Assembly (NCBI RefSeq): GCF_004352845.1
Contig: NZ_SJRX01000010.1
Coordinates: 1-48,107, forward strand
DNA from: Luteimonas terricola
GTDB lineage: Bacteria; Pseudomonadota; Gammaproteobacteria; Xanthomonadales; Xanthomonadaceae
DNA: 48,107 nucleotides
Direction: 5' to 3'
A model generated the notes under the pieces. It was not told where the DNA came from, searched no databases, and saw only the letters and a program-made list of their open reading frames with translations. Positions 43,632-48,107 of this stretch are shown here, piece after piece. Numbering within the stretch: position 1 is the first letter of the stretch; each line of letters starts with the position of its first letter. Both the position numbers and the translations under genes were made by a program.

Positions 43632-45205
43632 GCCAGCAGGCTGCTGCCGGTCATCTCCGCCGGCTTCGCCACGCCCAGCAGGTCGAGCATGGTCGGCGCC
43701 AGGTCGCGCAGGGCGCCACCGGCGCGCACGCGCACGCCGCTGCGATGGCCGACGTAGACCAGGTCCACCGGGCCGACGGTGTGCGAAGTATGCGGCTGGC
43801 CGGTCTCCGGGTCGCGCATCATCTCGACATTGCCGTGGTCGGCGGTGACCAGCAGCTCGCCACCCTGCGCGGCGACCGCGGCGGCAACGTCGCCCAGCGC
43901 CTTGTCCACCGCCTCGACGGCCTTGATCGCGGCCTGCAGGTCGCCGGTGTGGCCGACCATGTCGGGATTGGCGAAGTTGCAGACCACGGCGTCGAAGCGG
44001 CCGGAGTCGATCGCGGCGACCAGCTTGGCGGTGACCTCGGGGCAGCTCATCTCCGGCTGCAGGTCGTAGGTCGCGACCTGCGGGCTCGGCACCAGGATGC
44101 GCTCCTCGCCGGCGAACGGCGTCTCGCGGCCGCCGTTGAAGAAGAAGGTGACGTGGGCGTACTTCTCGGTCTCGGCGATGCGCAGCTGGGTGAGGCCGTT
44201 CGCACCCAGCACCTCGCCCAGCGTGTTGCGCAGGTCGTCGGGCGGGAACGCCAGCGGCGCCGGCAGGGTGGCGTCGTATTCGGTCAGGCAGGTGAAGCGC
44301 GCCAGCGCCGGCCGGCGCGCGTCGAAACCGTCGAACGCCGGCGACACGAAGGCGGCGCTGAGCTGGCGCGCGCGGTCGGCGCGGAAGTTCATGAACACCA
44401 CGACGTCGCCGTCGCGCACCGGGCCGGCGCCGGCGATGACGGTGGGCGCCACGAACTCGTCGTTCTCGCCGCGCGCGTAGGCGGCGTCGAGCGCGGCCAT
44501 GGCGTCCGGCGCGTGATGGTCGGATTGTGCTTCGGCGATCGCGTCCCAGGCCCGCTGCACCCGGTCCCAGCGCCGGTCGCGGTCCATGGCGTAATAGCGC
44601 CCGCTCACGCTGGCGATGCACGCGTTCCCCGCCGCGGCGCAGGCGTCGGCCAGTGCGCGCAGGCTGGGGGCGGCCGAGCGCGGCGGCATGTCGCGGCCGT
44701 CGGTGAAGGCATGGACGGCCACGCGCGCCACGCCCTCGCGCCTGGCCAGTTCCAGCATGGCGAACAGGTGCGCCTCGTGGCTGTGCACGCCGCCCGGGGA
44801 CAGCAGGCCCATCACGTGCAGGGTGCCGCCGCCCGCGTTCGCCGCCGCGCACGCCGCGCGCAGTTCGTCGTTGTCGAAAAAGCTGCCCTCGGCGATCGCG
44901 GCGTCGATGCGCGTGAGGTCCTGGTAGACCACGCGCCCGGCGCCGATGTTCATGTGCCCGACCTCGGAGTTGCCCATCTGGCCGTCGGGCAGGCCGACGT
45001 GGGTGCCCTCGGTGTGCACCAGGGCGTGCGGATGGGCGGCGAACAGGCGGCGCCAGTTGGGGATGTCGGCCAGCGCCAGGGCGTTGTCGCGGGGATCGTC
45101 GCGGTGGCCCCAGCCGTCGAGGATCAGCAACACCACCGGCGTGCGGCGGCGGACGGAGACAGGTTCTGGCACGACGTTCGACCCTGTGACGATGGACAGA
45201 TGCAT
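43628..45205 (-). CDS. gpmI: 2,3-bisphosphoglycerate-independent phosphoglycerate mutase
   Basis: A 525-residue alkaline-phosphatase-superfamily enzyme that interconverts 3- and 2-phosphoglycerate in glycolysis. L-L-I-L-D-G-W-G near the N-terminus binds metal, M-G-N-S-E-V-G-H holds the catalytic serine, and V-T-A-D-H-G-N-V-E and H-T-S-H-T-V-G-P supply the second metal site. The ATG at 45205 gives extra N-terminal residues; a GTG at 45172 (514 residues) fits the usual length better. It is coupled to envC and diverges from the repeat-protein gene. Confidence 0.93.
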   Translation of the reverse strand: MHLSIVTGSNVVPEPVSVRRRTPVVLLILDGWGHRDDPRDNALALADIPNWRRLFAAHPHALVHTEGTHVGLPDGQMGNSEVGHMNIGAGRVVYQDLTRIDAAIAEGSFFDNDELRAACAAANAGGGTLHVMGLLSPGGVHSHEAHLFAMLELARREGVARVAVHAFTDGRDMPPRSAAPSLRALADACAAAGNACIASVSGRYYAMDRDRRWDRVQRAWDAIAEAQSDHHAPDAMAALDAAYARGENDEFVAPTVIAGAGPVRDGDVVVFMNFRADRARQLSAAFVSPAFDGFDARRPALARFTCLTEYDATLPAPLAFPPDDLRNTLGEVLGANGLTQLRIAETEKYAHVTFFFNGGRETPFAGEERILVPSPQVATYDLQPEMSCPEVTAKLVAAIDSGRFDAVVCNFANPDMVGHTGDLQAAIKAVEAVDKALGDVAAAVAAQGGELLVTADHGNVEMMRDPETGQPHTSHTVGPVDLVYVGHRSGVRVRAGGALRDLAPTMLDLLGVAKPAEMTGSSLLA

Positions 45206-45234
45206 TGTACCGCCGGCGGGTCCAGACTCGCCCC

Positions 45235-45921
45235 ATGACCAGCATCCGCACCCTTTGTCTCGCCCTGGTGCTCGTTGCCTTCGCGCATGCCGGATCGGCA
45301 CTGGCGGCGGAGGACATCGTGCGCACCAACGGGGCGGTCGCCACCACCGCCGGCGGCAAGTACGACCGCCTGGCGACCACCAACGGCAGCATCCGCCTGG
45401 CCGACGGCGTGACCGCCGGGCCGGCATCGACCGTCAACGGCAGCATCACCGCCGGCAACGACGTCACCGGCGAACGCCTGTCCACGGTCAACGGCAGCAT
45501 CCGCATCGGCGAGCGCGCGCGCATCTCGGGCAGCGTCGAAACCGTGAACGGCAGCGTGCTGATCGATCGCGGCAGCCGGATCGGCGGCGACGTCGGCAAC
45601 GTCAACGGCGCCATGGGCCTGATCGCGACCGAGGTCCTCGGGGACATCGAGATGTCCAATGGCGACCTCACCGTCGGCATCGGTTCGCACGTCCACGGCG
45701 GCGTGCGCGTGCGCAAGGCGGGCAGCAACTGGATGCCGATCCGCGTCAGCACGCGGCGCCAGCGCGTGATCATCGGCCCCGGCGCGGTGGTCGAGGGCCC
45801 GCTTGCGTTCGAGCGCGAGGTGGTGCTGTACGTGCACGACACCGCGCGCATCGGCGAAGTCACCGGCGCGGAGCCGGTGCGCTATTCAACGCCCACCGCG
45901 CCGCCCCGCGGCGAAGACTGA
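45235..45921 (+). CDS. Secreted repeat (beta-solenoid) protein
   Basis: A 228-residue protein with a signal peptide (cleavage after G-S-A-L-A). The mature part has about six copies of an 18-20-residue repeat with the core T-V-N-G-S-I (also T-N-G-S-I, V-N-G-S-V, S-N-G-D-L), each followed by I-x-x-G-x and alternating small and hydrophobic residues. That pattern fits a stacked beta-solenoid; it recalls bactofilin-type proteins but is exported. Function unknown. It diverges from gpmI and precedes the M28 peptidase gene by 70 bases. Confidence 0.7.
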   Translation: MTSIRTLCLALVLVAFAHAGSALAAEDIVRTNGAVATTAGGKYDRLATTNGSIRLADGVTAGPASTVNGSITAGNDVTGERLSTVNGSIRIGERARISGSVETVNGSVLIDRGSRIGGDVGNVNGAMGLIATEVLGDIEMSNGDLTVGIGSHVHGGVRVRKAGSNWMPIRVSTRRQRVIIGPGAVVEGPLAFEREVVLYVHDTARIGEVTGAEPVRYSTPTAPPRGED

Positions 45922-45991
45922 CGCCCCCCGCGCCCCGCCCGGGCGCCGAACGCATAGAATCGGGGATTCCCCAGACGCAGGACCCGAACGA

Positions 45992-47683
45992 ATGCGACCA
46001 ACCCACCTCGTGCTCAGCCTCGCCGTCACCGCGGTGCTGGCTGCATGCAGCGGCGAGCCCGCACCCGCCAACGGCGGCACCCAGTCCACGGCCGCCACCA
46101 GCCACGCCTTCAGCCCCGAGCTGGACAAGAGCGACTTCGCCGAAATGGTGCGGACGTTGTCCTCCGACGAATTCGAGGGTCGCGCGCCCGGCTCGCCCGG
46201 CGGCGAGATGACCGTCGAGTACATCAAGGCCCAGTACGAGCGCATCGGGCTCGCGCCCGGCGGCGACGACGGCACCTTCTTCCAGACCGTGCCGATGGTC
46301 GAGACCACCGCGGACGAATCCACCGTCCTGCGCATGGACGTGGCCGGCAAGGCCGGCGAGCTGCAGTTCGGCACCGACATGGTGATCGGCACCCGCACCG
46401 GCGAGACCGAAGTCAAGGTCGCCGACAGCGACCTGGTGTTCGTCGGTTACGGCGTCGACGCGCCGGAGCTGGGCTGGAACGACTACGCCGGCATCGACGT
46501 CAAGGGCAAGACCGTGGTCATCCTGGTCAACGACCCGGGCTTCCACGCCAACGACGAGACGCTGTTCGAAGGCGAGCGCATGACCTATTACGGGCGCTGG
46601 ACCTACAAGTTCGAAGAGGCCGCGCGCAAGGGCGCCGCCGCCGCGCTGATCATCCACGACACGGCCGGCGCTTCCTACGGCTGGGACGTGGTGAAGAACT
46701 CCTGGTCCGGCCCGCAGTTCGACCTGCGCGCCTCCGACGATCCGGAGCCGCGCCTGCCGGCCCAGGGCTGGCTGAGCGCCGAGGCCGCGACGCAGCTCTT
46801 TGCCGATGCCGGCCAGGACCTCGAGGCGCTGTACACCGCCGCCAACCAGCGCGGCTTCAGCGCCGTCCCGCTGGACGCGCGCGTGTCCTTCGACCTCGCC
46901 AGCAGCACCCGCGAGAGCTCGTCGCGCAACGTCATCGGCGTCCTGCGCGGCAGCGAGGCGCCGGACGAGGCCATCGTCTACATGGGCCACTGGGACCACC
47001 TCGGCAAGCACGAAGGCGAGGGCGACACGATCTACAACGGCGCCATCGACAACGCCACCGGCATCGCCGGCATCATCGAGATCGCGGAGAAGTTCCAGGC
47101 GGACGGCCAGCCGAAGCGCTCGATCGCCTTCGTCGCCGTGACCCTGGAGGAGTCCGGCCTGCTGGGCTCGAAGTACCAGGTTGCGCACCCGGCGTTCCCG
47201 CTGGAGAACACCGTGGCGGTGGTGAACCTCGACGCCATGAGCGTGGCCGGTCCGTCGCGCGACATGGTGGTGGTCGGCAAGGGCAACTCCGAGCTGGAGG
47301 ACGTGCTCAAGACCTTCACCGACGCCCAGGACCGCACCATCGTGAGCGAAGGCAACCCGGCCGGCGGCTTCTTCTTCCGCTCCGACCACTTCAACTACGC
47401 CAAGGCCGGCGTGCCCGCGCTGTACGCCAAGGGCGGCGACGATCTGCTCGACGGCGGCCCGGAGGCCGGTACGGCGTATGCGAAGCACTACACCGAGGTC
47501 GCGTACCACAAGCCGGCGGACGAGTTCGATCCGTCGTGGAACCTCGACGGTGTGATCCAGGACCTCGAGGTGCTCTACGGCGTCGGCCGCACCCTGGCCG
47601 ACGACGGCAGCTGGCCGAACTGGTACGAAGGCAACGCCTTCAAGGCCGCGCGTGACGACATGCGCGCGGGCAGCGGCGACTGA
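45992..47683 (+). CDS. M28 family lipoprotein peptidase
   Basis: A 563-residue lipoprotein (lipobox L-A-A-C near residue 19) with a PA-like insert in the N-terminal half (about residues 120-290) and an M28 zinc aminopeptidase domain at the C-terminus. The zinc ligands can be followed as M-G-H-W-D-H-L-G, G-A-I-D-N-A-T-G, E-E-S-G, N-L-D-A-M-S and R-S-D-H-F-N-Y. It would be anchored to the outer membrane and trim peptides for uptake. The ATG at 45992 is the start; a strong terminator follows. Confidence 0.92.
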   Translation: MRPTHLVLSLAVTAVLAACSGEPAPANGGTQSTAATSHAFSPELDKSDFAEMVRTLSSDEFEGRAPGSPGGEMTVEYIKAQYERIGLAPGGDDGTFFQTVPMVETTADESTVLRMDVAGKAGELQFGTDMVIGTRTGETEVKVADSDLVFVGYGVDAPELGWNDYAGIDVKGKTVVILVNDPGFHANDETLFEGERMTYYGRWTYKFEEAARKGAAAALIIHDTAGASYGWDVVKNSWSGPQFDLRASDDPEPRLPAQGWLSAEAATQLFADAGQDLEALYTAANQRGFSAVPLDARVSFDLASSTRESSSRNVIGVLRGSEAPDEAIVYMGHWDHLGKHEGEGDTIYNGAIDNATGIAGIIEIAEKFQADGQPKRSIAFVAVTLEESGLLGSKYQVAHPAFPLENTVAVVNLDAMSVAGPSRDMVVVGKGNSELEDVLKTFTDAQDRTIVSEGNPAGGFFFRSDHFNYAKAGVPALYAKGGDDLLDGGPEAGTAYAKHYTEVAYHKPADEFDPSWNLDGVIQDLEVLYGVGRTLADDGSWPNWYEGNAFKAARDDMRAGSGD

Positions 47684-47733
47684 TTGCCGGGCGGCCGGAT
47701 GGCGGCAGCGCCATTCCGGTCCGGGTTTTCATG

Positions 47734-47764
47734 ATGACGGCGCCTTCGAGGCGCCGTCATTTTT
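47734..47764 (+). terminator. Rho-independent terminator of the M28 peptidase gene
   Basis: ATGACGGCGCC (47734-47744), a TTCGA loop, GGCGCCGTCAT (47750-47760) and TTTT form a perfect 11-bp terminator. Three bases later the left end of element copy B begins. Confidence 0.9.
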
Positions 47765-47766
47765 CA

Positions 47767-48107
47767 GGTTCATCTCCCAGGTCCGGGGAAGCGGTTCCGA
47801 CGAGGAGTGTCTGCTTCCTTCGCCATGCTTCGTCGTGACCGTGAGGGGCCCCGTCGCGGCCGGGAGGCCTTCGCGGCTCATGTCCTCCGGCATCCGCCTG
47901 GCGGCGGATGCCTCCACCTTGACTTCCCCGCGAAGGCCTCCCGGCCCCGGCGGGGCTCGGCGTTGCTGCAGGTGCGCGGGGACACCGGCTTTGCTCCTGG
48001 GGCCACCGCGTATTGCTGCGCACCGGGTGCCACGGCCCTTGAGAGCGAAGTCAAGGTGGAGGCGATGGCCGCAGGCCAGCGCCGGGGGACATGAGCACTC
48101 AAGGGCC
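47767..48107. repeat. MITE-like element, copy B (cut by window end)
   Basis: Begins with GGTTCATCTCCC (47767-47778) and runs as the reverse complement of copy A to the end of the window, where about 61 bases of the expected element are missing. Its hairpin has a perfect 19-bp stem (47858-47876 with 47928-47946), whereas the matching stem in copy A has two mismatches. The shared motifs CTCATGTCC-Y-CCGGC and CTTGACTTC are present. No gene is supported in 47684-48107 apart from the terminator. Confidence 0.85.

Noticed and set aside
1..48107. CRISPR arrays, rRNA, tRNA genes and integron integrase
   Set aside because: I saw no regularly spaced repeats, no tRNA T-loop with matching stems and no tyrosine recombinase motifs in the frames; the array's integrase must lie elsewhere.

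Overview
The window is very GC-rich chromosomal DNA from an aerobic gammaproteobacterium, most likely a member of the Xanthomonadaceae/Lysobacterales (Lysobacter, Luteimonas or Xanthomonas relatives). I infer this from the protein sequences and gene order: rpsU-yqeY-dnaG next to tsaD-folB-folK, MidA-type methyltransferase beside a pteridine reductase, ctaC-ctaD-ctaG-ctaE with SURF1-ctaA-ctaB, and gpmI-envC-ctpA. It was not checked against a database.

Positions 1-4750 are an accessory region that looks like a decaying integron cassette array. One complete attC recombination site (721-838) and a second matching core (126-138) bound a 700-bp cassette carrying a reverse-oriented ParD/ParE toxin-antitoxin pair. 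Next come a pyrimidine-dimer glycosylase gene, a TauE/SafE permease, a 73-residue membrane protein with a cassette-like stop codon inside an attC relic, a frameshifted DUF1203 gene, an M23-like exported peptidase, a 68-residue membrane protein and a DUF1801 pseudogene with an internal deletion. At least three degenerate attC relics are present. No integrase gene is in the window.

Positions 4837-26009 are mainly chromosomal backbone: a BCCT transporter, a TonB-dependent receptor, a second TauE/SafE permease divergent from a lytic transglycosylase, cca, a VanZ-like protein, a MidA-like methyltransferase, pteridine reductase, a DUF6159 membrane protein, the leftward tsaD-folB-mscS-folK run, and the rightward rpsU-yqeY-yihY-dnaG run. 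Where rpoD would be expected after dnaG there is a predicted nuclease toxin with a YezG-like immunity gene (24759-26426), followed by a nested palindromic repeat (26437-26705).

Positions 26707-34669 hold the cytochrome aa3 oxidase locus on the minus strand (ctaC, ctaD, a small assembly protein, ctaG, ctaE; then SURF1, a Sco-like protein, ctaA, ctaB), broken only by a plus-strand DUF2909 gene. A trifunctional-type PutA regulator domain is absent from the divergent putA (bifunctional enzyme only). Then come a FadL-type porin, a rhomboid protease, the gpmI-envC-ctpA run, a secreted repeat protein and an M28 lipoprotein peptidase.

The most unusual structural signal is a pair of inverted ~400-bp elements, at 38105-38504 and from 47767 to the window end. 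Each begins directly behind a rho-independent terminator. The complete copy has 12-bp terminal inverted repeats, and the elements contain two long hairpins with different stems but shared loop motifs. The other candidate systems are the nuclease/immunity pair and the compact, divergent attC relics.
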